DNA from: Lycocorax pyrrhopterus obiensis
Lineage: Eukaryota > Chordata > Aves > Passeriformes > Paradisaeidae
NCBI GenBank assembly: GCA_014706295.1
Contig: JACSVZ010000002.1
Location: 136,634,682-136,698,681, forward strand
DNA length: 64,000 nucleotides
Direction: 5' to 3'
The notes beneath the pieces are model-generated. The model was not told the DNA's origin, ran no database searches, and saw only the letters and a list, made by a program, of their open reading frames with translations. Every line of letters begins with the position of its first letter. Positions within the stretch are counted from its first letter, which is position 1. Both the position numbers and the translations under genes were made by a program. This document shows, piece after piece, positions 40,186 to 53,065 of the stretch.

Positions 40186-41489
40186 AACTGCCTTTAAAGA
40201 CAGACTTGAGAGGTGTGTTGGATTTGATAACCTTGTACGGTCCCAAAATAAGTTCTCCTATCATTTCTGTGATAACGTAGAGATAGAAAAGAAAAATAAC
40301 AGCCAAGCAAATTGAAAAACAAAAACAGTGAAGAAATTGTATTGTTTGAATTCGCTTACTATTTTTTAAATTTCCCTGTACATAATCTAGGAGAACACCT
40401 AGAGCAAGATCAAGGGGAAAAAGAATAGTTCCTTTATTTTATTTTCAACTCTCTTGACCTGATTAAAAGTTGTATTTTTTTCCTCAGAACAGATTTTCTT
40501 AAATCAGGCACTGATTTTAAGATTTGCACCATTCAATGGAGAAAGGATTGCAATGCATACATCTTCAGTCATTTTTATCTTAGCTTTAAAAATTTTGGAA
40601 TGAGACCAGTGTCTAAACCATCAAGCAAGCAACTCATACTAATTTTCTATATTACATTCAGTATAGGACTTTAGAGGCCTAAGAGGCTATAATAACTTTC
40701 ATTGTCTTTGAACCTTCTGGCCTAATGGCAACTGGATTACAAGGAGCATGCAGCTTAAAATAATTTGCTTTTATGAATTGAAGAAAAATGCAAGTGTTCA
40801 TCAAAATTTCTTCCTAAAATGTTCAATTCCACATGCTCCAAACCACTAAACATCAGGATGTATTCTTACCAAGCACTGTGCAAAACAAGAAGCACAGTTT
40901 CTGTGGCGTATTTGTGATCTCTTTACTCCTGTAATGTTACATTTCTACAAGATTTTTTTTATTGCAGCACAAAATGCCTAAATGATGACAAAATGTTTTC
41001 AAGATCTCAGAGTCAAGATTTCTGTAGTTGCTTAATTATGCAGAGACCTTAAAATTCAGCACTCCTGAATGTGAACTGTGACTACTGCTTCACCAGAAGA
41101 GAGGAGCAGGACTTAACCTCTTCTGAAGACATTTTCTCAGCCAATTTATGACTGCTTTGGCAGTTCTGTTACCTTATTTGCCAAAATTTATCAGACTTAA
41201 ATTAAGTCTGCCTGCATTTGAAAAGTTCACAGAGATGTTCAAATTTGGAAAACTAAAATCAGAACTGGAAGGAAAAGATTTTTACACCACAGAAGCTTTT
41301 AGAAATAGGAGTTTCAGTGTTCTGCTTGAGTGATGAACAAAGTTTTTCAAGTAGAAGTTGAATATATCTCCTTCACTTTAGCCAGTAACACTCTCATAGA
41401 CAAACTGATAAAAGTATGGGGTAGATGACGAGTCTGTCATGCGTGTTGAAAAGTGACTGAAGAGCTGGGCGGTGAAGTGCATGAAGGGT

Positions 41490-42030
41490 GGTGAAATACA
41501 AGGAGCAGCATAAAGTCCAGATAGAGACCAGATCCCTCACACCTGGAGTACTGTGTCCAGTGATGGCTCCCCAGTATGAGAGACGTGGACAGAGAGAGTC
41601 CCACAAAGAGTCTCAAATTATTCAGGGACTGGAGCTGCAGACATACCAGTGAATCTAGGAGACTGCATGTTCAGCCTGGGCTAGAGAAGGTTCAAGAGGA
41701 ATCATTAATGCTCATAAATACTTGACAGGGAAGATGGAGATAGGCTCTTCTCAATGGTACCAAGAGAAATAAAGAGAAAATTTGGCACAAATTGAAATAG
41801 AAGAAAAACAGTTAAAACATATTTTTTTTCCTACTGTAAGGTTGATTGAACATTCAAACAGGTTGTTCGGGGAGGCTGTGGGGTGTCTATCCTGCAGATA
41901 CTCAAAACTCAACTGGACATGGCTCTGATCACCCCACTCCAGGTGGCCTTGCTTTGAGTGGGGGGACTTGAACTTGATTATATTCAGAGGTGCTGTCCAG
42001 CTTCAGATACTGTCTGTTTCTGTGATTTTG
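41490..42030 (+). mobile_element. CR1 LINE 3'-end copy, diverged
   Basis: It contains CACACCTGGAGTACTGTGTC, GGCTCCCCAGTATGAGAGA, CAGCCTGGGCTAGAGAAGG, GATACTCAAAACTCAACTGG, CCTTGCTTTGAGTGGGGGG and a closing TCTGTTTCTGTGATTTTG. It lies in plus orientation. Its left boundary is uncertain because of divergence. Confidence 0.8.
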
Positions 42031-42553
42031 GGAATATTGTGCCCTCTCCTAGGTCAAGAATTGAGTATAGTGCAGACCGTGGAAAGCCATGGAAGCCAGG
42101 ATACTGTAAACACAAATTGAGTGTAACAAGTATTGACACTAGCCACAGATCAACGATTGTCAGAACAATACCAGAAAATAATAGAAAGGTGCATAACATG
42201 GGTCGTTGTGAACTGGTCTGATTTCCTACACAGACCCTTGTCTGTAGAAATCTGCTGGAAATGTTTTAATACAGCCATAAAAAATCCCATGGAAGTAAAG
42301 TGCCCGCAGTGGAACTGCTGTGTGTTGAAGCCCAGCCACTGCATGAACACCAGCACTGAGAGTGGCTGGAATGACCATTGATTTCCCTGGATGTAACTGA
42401 TGTCCACTCTGGAGGGCTGATCACGGTATACGTCAGTGTGAGTCACGTAAAAGCTATGTCCTGACACATCTATTTCCTCTGATCTGCTTAAAAGATTGAG
42501 CTCTGGCAATATCTTTTGGTATTCCTTTCCCCCCATGACAAATTGCACAGTGA

Positions 42554-42557
42554 ATAC

Positions 42558-42588
<31 letters not shown>

Positions 42589-42624
42589 TATACATACACA
42601 TACACATACACATACACATACATG
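42554..42624 (+). repeat. (TACACA)n hexanucleotide microsatellite
   Basis: About 70 bp of TACACA repeats with one interruption (ATATACATA). It produces alternating Thr-Tyr frames on the plus strand and Val-Tyr frames on the minus strand, which account for the 171-codon minus-strand frame around it. Confidence 0.95.
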
Positions 42625-43347
42625 TTTTTTATATCTGTGCTTTTTGTCCCTTTGACATTAATCAAAAAAGTTATTCATAACAGTTCTTTTTAAAAGCCTT
42701 GTCTTTGGAACCATTGAGTCCTACAATATACATCCTTCTTATTTCACACGTCATTGAGTCAACAGGTAGTCATGGCATCTTCAGAGCCATTCTGGTTTAT
42801 GATAGAAATCCAAAGCATTAAAGATATGTGCCAGAATTCATTATAGATTTTTTCCTGGAAAATCACAATCAATGTCTAACAGTCAACTTAAAATCTCAGG
42901 TTGGTGTCTATTTTATTACTCCAGATTTAGAAAGTGGTTGCATCATGCTTCAAATGTTCATCTTTTATTTTCATTAGCTTGCTATCAGCTATTGAAAATT
43001 TCAAAGATTCAATTGCCAGGACCTAAACCTATGCCAAACTTGTAATAATGACCATGTGGAAAAAGCAATGATAGCAGAATTGAGCTAATCATAAATAAAA
43101 AATAACAAACATCTTTCTAGTGCTGTTTCCAAATAAGGATGTTGCACTAGGTTTATTGATATTGAGTCACAGCACTCTGTATGACTACTGCTGTTACAGA
43201 CACTTCCCAAAACGAAACAGAGCTGATGACAGACCTTGTAGTAGACCACCTTGCTGAAATCAGAATTCTGAATTCTGAAAAGGTTTCTGTTTATTGCTAT
43301 ATTCATCCTTTATTTCCCTATTCATCCTCTAGCAGGATATAGACTCA

Positions 43348-43420
43348 AACAATTGTTTAGGTTGGAAGGAGTCTTAATCATCATCTAGTTGCAGCCCCTC
43401 TAGCACTGGCAGGGACACCT
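43348..43420 (-). mobile_element. Short CR1 3'-end fragment, minus orientation
   Basis: TTGTTTAGGTTGGAAGGAG, TCATCATCTAGTTGCAGCCC and CACTGGCAGGGACACCTTC are the reverse complement of a CR1 3' end. It is truncated after about 70 bp. Confidence 0.75.
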
Positions 43421-45307
43421 TCAAAATACAAGACATGGGGCTATTTTGTTTTATAGATTCTTGTGAAGTACACTCTGTCTTATTAAGTTTAAAACCTTTT
43501 CAGGGTATTAAAAAAGCTGAGTACATATTGTTGCTGTCAAATTGCTCTCCTGATAAAGGCAATTAAAATCAGTATCCTGATATTATTTGTGATAAATATT
43601 TATTGGTAGCATGTTGAAAATGAAATATCATATTACAATGGAATCATGTTATTGAAGTGCCTAGATGAAATAAATATCAAAAGGAAATCAGTATGGACAT
43701 CTTATCTCAATGTAACCAACTTCATACTCTGACTCTTGTAGCTTGAGGTGAGATCTATTACATGTATAAATGAAAGTGCACTAATCAAGATATAATTAAT
43801 ATTTTCTTATCTTGACCCCCAAAATAAATGCACTGAAACAGTGTAACCAATGTAACAGCATAACCAGTAGTACATAAGCATTTTTGTGATGTTGTGTTGC
43901 TGCAGAGACACACAATACACAAGGGGTTTTGAGAAGTATGCGAGTGATTCACCAAAGGGACATGGATGTTTGTAGCCGCTCATAGGAGACATCTATGTAA
44001 AAAATTTGTAAGGTGAGATAAGCACCAGTAACTACTAACTACTGTCCTGCCCATTATATGAGAATGACCGTCAAGGTTATGTTTTCAAGACCCAACACCC
44101 TGATATGTGCATGTGGACATATTTATGTATATTCAGTTGTAACACTTCTCATCCAATACTCTGTAGATCACATTGTTTATGAAGATGGTGGGATGGTGTG
44201 TGTGCTGATGGATAGACTTGCAATTCCATCTGGACCAATGGCATTACACAGGATTTACTAAAGCAATATTTTTACTCAGTAAAGGAAGGTATTTAGAGAC
44301 ACATGAGGAAAAAACCTGAGTTCAGCAGACTAAATTTCTATCAAAAGAATTTTAAAAGATTAATTCTGAAATGAATTGGGTTTTAATGTCATGCTGACAA
44401 CAATGCAAATACCATTTATGTGTCTGGGCACCTTCGGTGAAGGAACAGCAAAGAAAATCAACAAGAAAATACAAATTGGCTGAAGAACATCATGCAATTA
44501 ATTGGCTGCTGAAGTATTTGCATCGAGTGACAATTCTGAAAGTACACAATGTAATTATACAGTAATAAAATGTATAACGTGCTGTTTTCATCATGATGAC
44601 AGCATAACAGAATCAAAGAAAAACACATCCCTTACATTACAGCATAGACTACCTGAAAGTTAAATAATTCAACAACAGCATAAATTATTGTCATATAAAT
44701 TAAACATTATGCTTAGGAGAACACAGCACATATGATTACTTGTATAGCAAAATGCAAGAGAAGCCCCAGACTGCACTGTTGAAACTTGATGCTGAATTGA
44801 CTATACAATTACTAAGAATTTCAGTTTAACTTCTTCCCTTTCCAGCACTTCTTGAATCTATAGCTGAGCTTTTAGCAAATTTTGCAGTAGTGACACATTT
44901 TCAAAAACACTGCTAAAATTTTCCTGAAAATAGGCAACTGTATAGATGTAAATTACTAATCCCATTGCAGAATTGACACACAGAAGAGCAAATACAATCA
45001 TACTATTAGACAATGAAAATACACAGAAGGGAAATCACTGGACAGCCAGTATTTTTGTTACAGCCAACCACCCCCACAGAAAATAAAGATTTTTACCTTG
45101 TTTTTTTTTTCTTTGCTTGTTTTGAAGGACTCAGTAAGAGCCTGAATATAGCTAAGTAATTTTCTTACTTTAGATTTTAAATGTTGAAAAAAAACCTTGA
45201 TAGTTTTGACTCTGTTAATTACTTTTTTCATATATTCTAAACTGGAGTTTTTTCTATAAGTGGTTGTATTTCTCTGCATCTACCATCATCTCAGCTACAT
45301 GAAGATG

Positions 45308-45643
45308 AATCATAGAATCATAGAGTGGTTGGGTTTGAAGAGACCTTAAAGATAATCCAACCCCCCTGCCATGAGCAGGCACACCTTCCACTAGACCAAG
45401 TTGCTCAGGGCCCCATCTGACCTGGGCTTGAACACCTCCAGGGATGGGGCATCCACTACATCTCTGGGCAACCTGTTCCAGTGCCTCACCACTCTCACAG
45501 TAAAGAATTTCTTCCTAATATCTAATCTAAACCTATCCTTCTTCAGCTTAATGCCCTCCCCTGTTGTCCTACCACTACACTCCCTTGTGGAAAGTCTCTC
45601 TCTAGATTTCTTTTTGTAGTCTACCTTTAGGAACTGAGGGCCT
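45308..45643 (-). mobile_element. CR1 LINE 3'-end copy, minus orientation
   Basis: It starts AATCATAGAATCATAGAGTG, then CCATGAGCAGGCACACCTTC, GGGCTTGAACACCTCCAGGG, GGGCAACCTGTTCCAGTGCC and AAGAATTTCTTCCTAATATC. A well-preserved reverse-complement CR1 3' end of about 335 bp, in the same orientation as CSMD3. The two ATCATAGA repeats at its left edge are the octamers that end avian CR1. Confidence 0.95.
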
Positions 45644-46957
45644 ACAAAAATTAATGCTATTTTTGAAGCCGTGTTCTATTTACTTCCTACCCTACTCTCT
45701 AATGCAGAAATTCCCTATACTTCTGCAGAAAGTATTAAAAATTAAGATCAGAAAGTTAAGCTTTTAAAATATTAAAACTTGTAAAAAATCAGAAGTACAG
45801 TTCTCAGCCTGTGGTATACCATTTCAAAAATATGACTAAAGTAAATTACCTCAAAAATAATATCACAAGACCATAGATACATATAGAAGGTCACTTCCTT
45901 ACGGTGTTAATATTAATATATATTTATGTATTTATTAATAAACATATGCTTTTATAATATGTATAAATAGTGTATTCAGTACTAATAGCTTTATAATATT
46001 ATCTGAAGTATGCATATGAAAAATGTATAAGAGTATTGTTAGATTTTTTTAACAAATACATAATATTCATTAAAAATGCAGCAGATTTATGAAGTTTATC
46101 TTTTGGATTTTTTTTTTTTACTTTCTTTTTGAGAAAATGCTATGCTATAATAAATTAATTTTTCCCTTGCCTCTTTGATGCAATTAGATTACTTGCCATT
46201 CAGTCTGTTAATTTGTCGTCAAGATAATATTCATATTTGTCTTCCTGACACAGTAAAAATCTTTATCTCAATTCAGCAAAGAGAAATGTACCATTTTTGG
46301 CAGAAAACAGTACAGTAGTTATTGATAAATGAAGAGCAGCAGCCTCTAGATATGGTCATATGTTGTTTGACAAAGAAAGAAAAAAGAGAAAATAAAATAT
46401 AGGTTAGTTCATATTCAAAAATTTGGTAGTTTTTTTCTCACAACAGATTCATATGCATTCAAGGAAACATACAACTTGTTGTTGCCCTGGAAAAACTGGT
46501 TTTCAGTTGTATATATTTATACCCTTTTGTGCACCCTCTCCATTCCCCCAGCTTTGACCTTCTCATTTAGTCCTTTAACAATACCTTATAATCATTGTAT
46601 TTTTCTTACTTACTATTTTATCTTCTGTCCCATCTTTGAATTGTGGTGATTTTTTTTTCCATTAACAGTTTCAAAATCGCCTGCTCCTTTTCTCAGAATC
46701 GTCTTGCCTGCTGTATTTTGTCTTCTCTCATGCTTCTTCTTATTCATAGTCTGGTACTTAGAGATAGGTTTTTCCAGCAATTTTTTTCACTTTGCATTTG
46801 CAGGATCCACTTAACATATGGAACTGGAAATGTCACCTAACTATTCATATACATACGCACTAGACTTCTATATTTGAGCTAGTCACCTTAGGGTCTTTCA
46901 TAATCATTTATGAGAAATAGACACTTTTACAGTGCATCATATAAAAGTCCAGTATGA

Positions 46958-48072
46958 GTGTAAACGGTTTTAATGACAAGGTTTTGGAACCAGGTGGGCT
47001 ACAGGGGTGGCTTCTGTGAGAAGCTGCTGGAATTTCCCCCATATCTGACAGAGCCAATGCCTGCTGGCTCCAAGATGGACCCACAGCTGGCCAAGGATGA
47101 GCCCATCAGTGACAGTGATAGCACCTCTGGGATAACGTATTCAAGAAAGGCATAAAAACTGCAATTTTAGCTGGACAGAGGTATGAGACCATGAGGGAAA
47201 TGGCCTTGCACACACCAAGGTTAGTGAAAAAGGAGGGGGAGAAAGGAGAGTGCTTCAGACACCACAGCAGAGCTCTCCTTCAGTCTGTAGTGAAGACCAT
47301 GGACAGGGAGGCTGGGCCTCATGGAGGACTACAATGAAGCAGATATCCACCTGCAGCCTCTGGAGAACCTCATATGGGAGCGGGCAGATGCACCTGAAGG
47401 AGACTTGGCCCCATGGGAACTCTGTACTGAAGGGGGCTCCTGGAAGAACCTGTGTCCCCATAGAGAGAGAAGCCCACACTGAAGCAGGTTTTCTGTTAGG
47501 ACTTGTGACCCCATGGGTTATCCCACACTGGAGGAGACTGTTCCTGAAGGACATGGAAGAGACCCATGGTGGAGCAGTTCATGAAGAAGTGCAGCCTGTG
47601 AGAATGACTCAGTCTGGAGAAGATTTTTTAGGACTCTCTCCCATGGGAGGGACCTCATCCTGGAGCAGAAAAAGTCTGAGCAGTCCTGCCCATGAGGAGG
47701 AAGGAATGGCAGAGACAACGTGTGATGAACTGGCATCGACCCCCATTCTGTGTCCCTGCACTGTTTTGGTGGAGGAGGTAGAGAAAATCATGAGTAAAGT
47801 TAGGCCTGGGAAGAAGGGAGGGGTGGGGGGAAAGTGTTTTAATATTTGATTTTATTTCTCATTATCCTACTCGGATTTCATTGGTAATACACTAATTTCC
47901 CCAAGTCAAGTCTGTTTTGCCAGTGGCAGTAATCCTGGGTGATCTCTCCCTGTTCTTACCTGGATCCATAAGCTTTTTGTCAGATTTCCTCTCACCTGCC
48001 CAGCTGAGGAGGGGGAGTGATAGACCAGCTTGGTGAGCACCTGGCATCCAGCCAGGGTCAGCCCGCCACAAC
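46958..48072 (+). mobile_element. Near full-length LTR-like element, copy D
   Basis: About 1.1 kb opening with GGTTTTAATGACAAGG, then GGGGTGGCTTCTGTGAGAAG, GGCTCCAAGATGGACCCACA, CACCTCTGGGATAACGTATT. A run of loosely repeated phrases of the type CCACACTGGAGGAGACT follows. It then reads ACAACGTGTGATGAACTGG, GGGAAGAAGGGAGGGGTGGG, and ends AGCTGAGGAGGGGGAGTGAT with CTGGCATCCAGCCAGGGTC before CCACAACA. It is the longest member of the family seen here. The 199-codon plus-strand frame at 47250..47849 lies wholly inside and resembles no retroviral protein. It follows from the low stop density of the element. No coding interior or second copy flanks it, so it is best read as a solo LTR. Confidence 0.65.
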
Positions 48073-48127
48073 AGGAAAGACAAAGGCATACTGGACTGAG
48101 TCAAGTAGAAGGTTGACACAGTGATTT

Positions 48128-48532
48128 GAGAGCTGGAGCATGTGACTAGAGGAGAATCTGAAAAAAACGGGTATGGTCAGGTTGGAGAAAAGAAGATTTA
48201 TGGGGCACCTTGCTGTTGTCTTCAACTACCTAATGGGAAAGTACTGAGAACATGGAGACAGTTTCTTCTAAAAGGTAAGTAGCGAAAGGACAAGAGAGAA
48301 TGAACATAAACTGAGACATGTGAAATTCAGATTCAATGTAAGGAAAAAGAAATTTTCCATGATTGAGGTCAGACACTGGAACAGGGGCCTGGAGACAGTC
48401 TCTAGACACAGTAGAGTATCGTCTTTGAAGATACTGAAAGTAGATATGAGCCCAAGCAAATTATTGTAGCTGACCTTGCTGTGGACAGAAGGCCTCCTGA
48501 GGCCCCTTCCAACCAACCTACATGATATCACA
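48128..48532 (+). mobile_element. CR1 LINE 3'-end copy, diverged
   Basis: GGTCAGGTTGGAGAAAAGAA, TTGCTGTTGTCTTCAACTAC, ACTGGAACAGGGGCCTGGAG, GATACTGAAAGTAGATATG and GGCCCCTTCCAACCAACC follow the CR1 3' order in plus orientation. It begins only about 55 bp after the LTR-like copy D ends. Confidence 0.8.
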
Positions 48533-50352
48533 AATATATTATTTCTTTTGGCAGAGAACATAAGATGGGCCATAAGTGTTTTGTTCTCTGATGCGGCCTT
48601 AAAAATATAGAAATGTAGTGAACATGTAGACTTCTATATTGAAGATACTTGGAGGAATCTCTGTCATCCTGTCTATTCCAAATCCAGCTAAACACCATTC
48701 TGCTTCGTAACTTCACTTCAGTTGACAGTACAGGAGGATGCTTAACTCTTTGGTCATCTAACAGTATTCCTAAATACTAAAAATTTTGAGAAGTGCCATA
48801 AAATGAATTAAAAATATTATGTGGTTTTAATGTGAATTAGTCATATAATATGAAAATGACTTATCATAAGAAAGGGTCATTTGAGAAATGGAAAAAACCC
48901 CAAACCAGTCTTACTTAAGCTCTATTTTTCAAAAATCCCAGAACAGAACGTGGTGGTTCTATTAGTAAGATAACACAGTTTCATTTCCATTACAAAGATA
49001 GATTTAACAACGTATTTACTGCTGTCCTGTTGAATGAATCTTTCATTAAAATGTTTTCTCAAATGAACATTGTATTTTTGCAAGTATGATTTCTCTGCAG
49101 TTGTCAGTAAACATCTCAATTGCATACACAGTTCAGAGCCCAGCAGAAATGTCTAAATACAAATATTTCAGTCCAAGAAAGAACCCCCACACTTTGAGTG
49201 CTAGTATTCTTTAAGAACTGTGGAAATTCAGATACAGAGTAAGCAAGTTAGTAGGCTGATGTAAGTCACATGCCCATGCCACATTCTCCTTGCTTTTCTT
49301 TTTTTCTTTTTTCTTAAAGATACTAGAAAAAATAAGCATGACAGAAAAATAGCAGTCTAGGTCACATTTCTCATTCACTCTCAGTAAACGAATAGTCATA
49401 TCCCCTTAATGTAAAACTGCCTAAAATTAGGACAGCAGCTCAAGATCCACAGAATTTCAGCTTATTATAGAAAAGAATATATTCCATTTAATGAGGGAAT
49501 TAAATCCTTTCATTTATTGCATGATTCAAAATTAAATGCTTATGCACAACACAAACTACCTAAAAAAGACGAAAGGGGACAAACTGGAGAAAGACAGGAG
49601 TTTTTGGAGTCTTTAACAGTATTATTGTTTCCATGGAAACCCTGTCAGTGTGCTGGATAGAATCCTCTAGAGAAGTGGTGATCACAAAATGCTTCCTAAT
49701 TGTTTAGCAACAACTTGTTTTATTTTTCAGTACAGATCTTCGCTTAATGCCACACTTATATTGCCGAAGAAGGACACAGGATAAATTTCGTAAAAAGAAG
49801 AACAATATAACATGAAACTACCCTACACAGAAGTACAAGATAATGTTTTTTGGTTGACTTACCCCATCTGTACTGTTTCACATTTTAAATATATAAAAAT
49901 ATATTTAAGTATATTAAAAAATAAGAAATTAAGTAATATAGATAGAAAACGATCCAATTTGTAAAAAGCAATAGAATATAAAATGTTCCAAGTGACCCTA
50001 TAAAAAACCTTCTAAATCTATTCAAGCTGAATTGCACCCAGCCATCTGACATATTTGGTATCAAGACAATCTATGCAAACAGTGCAGCTTTTTTTTTTTT
50101 TAATAGAAACTCAGTGAGAATACTCTCATTCATCTATCTGAATATTTAGTAGAAGAAATCATCTGCATATACACATATGCATGTACAAAATTTTAGATTT
50201 GCTTCCTGTATGAAAAACACCCCATCATACACACTGAATCTAAAATTGCTGTCAGTGGATTTGAGTCCTGAAAAGCAGCACATACCAACTCTCCAGGCAC
50301 TTACAAATAGATGTCTGAGGCCTATTCCTTGAGAGAGGGCTGTCCTGAGTTC

Positions 50353-50372
50353 CTTTCTTTCTTTCTTTCTTT
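50353..50372 (+). repeat. (TTTC)5 tetranucleotide microsatellite
   Basis: Five TTTC units within a T/C-rich context. Confidence 0.9.
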
Positions 50373-52489
50373 AGGATAGCCTGTGCATCAGTCTTATTCT
50401 TAGATGGACTTTCATACTTGTCCTCATTAGCCAGCTCCGCAAAACAGTCTTTACATGCTCCTCATTTTAAGATTCTGCATAAGGCTTCAGTTTGCGTAGG
50501 CCTCTTTTGCTTGTCAAATATTTGTTCACATTAAATACTGTCAAAATACTGTCAATTGTTTTCAGAGTCCTTAATCTATAGTTACAAAATAAATGTCACC
50601 AAGGTGTGCAGCCTCTGGGCACCTGGGCTATTACGAGACCTTGAAAATTATGTGTTGACTGTTTACCTACCAGCTAGAAGTGTCTGTGACTTAATCAGTT
50701 CATTTATCTTCATTTGCTATTTTGATTTGCTTTAGATTTTGATACAAAGCTGGAGTGGTAGTTTAACAATATGAAATCTTTGGAGGTAGCTATGACAAAT
50801 GTTATAATTAGACATGAACACTTTATCTTCAGAACTCCCTAAATAAATAGATGACAGGGAGAGGAACAAATGCATTTTTGTCCCAGAATTCCATGTTCTT
50901 TCCTAAATGTACAAGTTATATGACAGACATCATTAACTTCATGAAGTTTCTTTGCGTGTCAGGTCTTAATGCTTATTTTTAAATGTAAATTCTTGATACA
51001 TTATTTGTATCTTCACTTTTTACATATTTTTCTATAAATGTGTGTAATATTTATCCACTAACTGAAAGCTTTTACCTATCAGAGATAGCTGATCAGTGTC
51101 CAGAAATAAATGTGTTCTCTTAGCGTGCTAGAATTGCTGATAAGTTTCAAGCTATTGTTCAAGAGTATCTAAATATTGATGGCAAAGCTCTTTGCTAGCA
51201 GTCTCTTGATTTGGACCATAGATCTTTCAGACTGTAATGCAAATGATTGTACAAAAATTAAGAAAAAAGTCTGATTTTTAGAAAGATTGTTAGAGTGAAA
51301 TACTGGGGATGATGGAAAAGGGAGCTGTTAGTGTAATTATTTGTACACATTTAGCAAATCTCTTAATTGGACCTTCTATGTACTACCCTAGCCAGAAAAT
51401 GGCTGAAATGCAGCAGAATCTACTAAGCCTGCCAACTCCTGTGCTGACATTGTGCAGATTATACATTAATTTATTCTTGGACTAGAGGGCTACGAAATCA
51501 CTATTGTCTGTAAACCACTTCCAGAGTGCTGGCACAAAGCGGATAATATGCAGCATTGGAATTTATGTCTGAGAGAAAATTATTTGGCTTATAGCAAGAT
51601 CATTATAACATCCTTGTTCAAAATGGCAGGTAGTCTTACAAACAGCAGGGTAGACATGATACACAAACAAATATAATCCAAAGATAATTGAAATTACAGT
51701 GGTTGTAAGGCTGTATGGCACAGCACAAAACAAACAGAATTAACATGCAGTGGCAGGCTTAGCACTTCATGATACATGACACATTTTTCTGGCTCTTCCA
51801 TGCCCATATGAGCCCTTGGTCAAGCCATTTGTCTAAGGCTCTAGGTGGTGAACAGAGGTAATATTCATAATGGAGAAACAAGGCATGTAAACAAAAATGT
51901 GCTATCATGGACTGAGAAAGATACTGCAAAACCAGATCACCCTGTAGCTTTTCCAGTAAACTGAGCCTGGAAAAACTGTAATTTCCCTCACTGAACAAAC
52001 TTAGAAATTATATCTGGAATCTTAAGAATTAGATTACTGCTGTTGAAGAAATACTGTTTGTAAAGCAACATTAGCTTATAATTAAAGCAATTTCTTGCAT
52101 TTCTTGTGGATACCTCCAGAGTCGAGAGGCAGAAACTTGATAGAACGAATGCTTGAAAAAGACACTTCTGAAAGCCAGATTTGTGTGCAGATGCATATCA
52201 TCCTGGATCGACATGCACTTTTCCAGAATCATCTTAGAAGTTCTGTAAAAGGTAGGATGGAAAAAGGGACCATGGATCTAATATACAAAATTAATATAGA
52301 TTTGTACTAAAAGGAAAGTCAGGTAGTAGGCTTCCTAGGTGAAGTCTTTGTTTACTAAAAAAACATATATATTACCCTTCCCAGGAGCACAATATTTCTT
52401 TTGTAGCATAATCCTTTGAATCCCTTGGTCTTGCTCACTTCCTCTGTTATTTTTTTTGCTCCTTGCCATCACCATTCACATCACTGTAA

Positions 52490-53065
52490 CTTGGAGAAGT
52501 GGCTGGAAAGGTTCCTGGTGGAAAAGCACCTGGGGGCGTTGGTTGGACAGTGGCTGAACATGATCCAGCAGTGAGCCTAGGTGGCCAAGAAGGTCAATGA
52601 CATCCTGACTTGTATCAGCGATTGTGTGGTCAGCAGGACCAGGACAGTGATTGTACCTCTGCACTCAGCGCTGGTGAGGCCACACCTCGAATCCTGGAAG
52701 TTCTGGGTCTCTCACTGCAATAAAGGCATTGAGGGGCTGGAGTGTGTCCGCAGAAGGGCTGGAGAAGGGAGTGGAGCTGGTGAAGGGTCTGGAGCACAAG
52801 TCTGATGAGGAACAGCTGAGAGAGCTAAGGGTGTTTAGCCTGGAGAAAAGGAGCCTCAGGGGAGACCCTATCCCTCTGTACAGTTGTGTGAGAGGAAGTT
52901 GTAGTGAGGTGGCTGTTGGTTTCTTCTCCCAAGTAACAAGAGATAGGACAAGACGAAGTTTTCTCAAGTTGCACCACAGGAGGTTAAGATTGGCTATTAG
53001 GAAAAATTTCTTCATGTGAGGAGTTGTCAGGCTTTGGAATAAGCTTTCCCGGGAGGTGGTAGAGG
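52490..53065 (+). mobile_element. CR1 LINE copy, longest ORF2/3'UTR remnant
   Basis: CTTGGAGAAGTGGCTGGAAA, GAAAAGCACCTGGGGGCG, GGCCAAGAAGGTCAATGACA, GGTGAAGGGTCTGGAGCAC, TTAGCCTGGAGAAAAGGAG, CAAGTAACAAGAGATAGGAC and GGAATAAGCTTTCCCGGGAG run in the CR1 order in plus orientation. It covers the end of the reverse-transcriptase reading frame and the following region but lacks the usual terminal octamers, so it is truncated at both ends. Frames of 96 (plus) and 161 (minus) codons here are shadows of it. Confidence 0.9.

Noticed and set aside
42150..42665. 171-codon minus-strand frame with a Val-Tyr repeat
   Set aside because: The repeat part is the TACACA microsatellite read in frame, and the rest has no recognisable domain.
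47250..47849. 199-codon plus-strand frame
   Set aside because: It lies entirely within the LTR-like copy D, resembles no retroviral or cellular protein, and the related copies do not preserve it.
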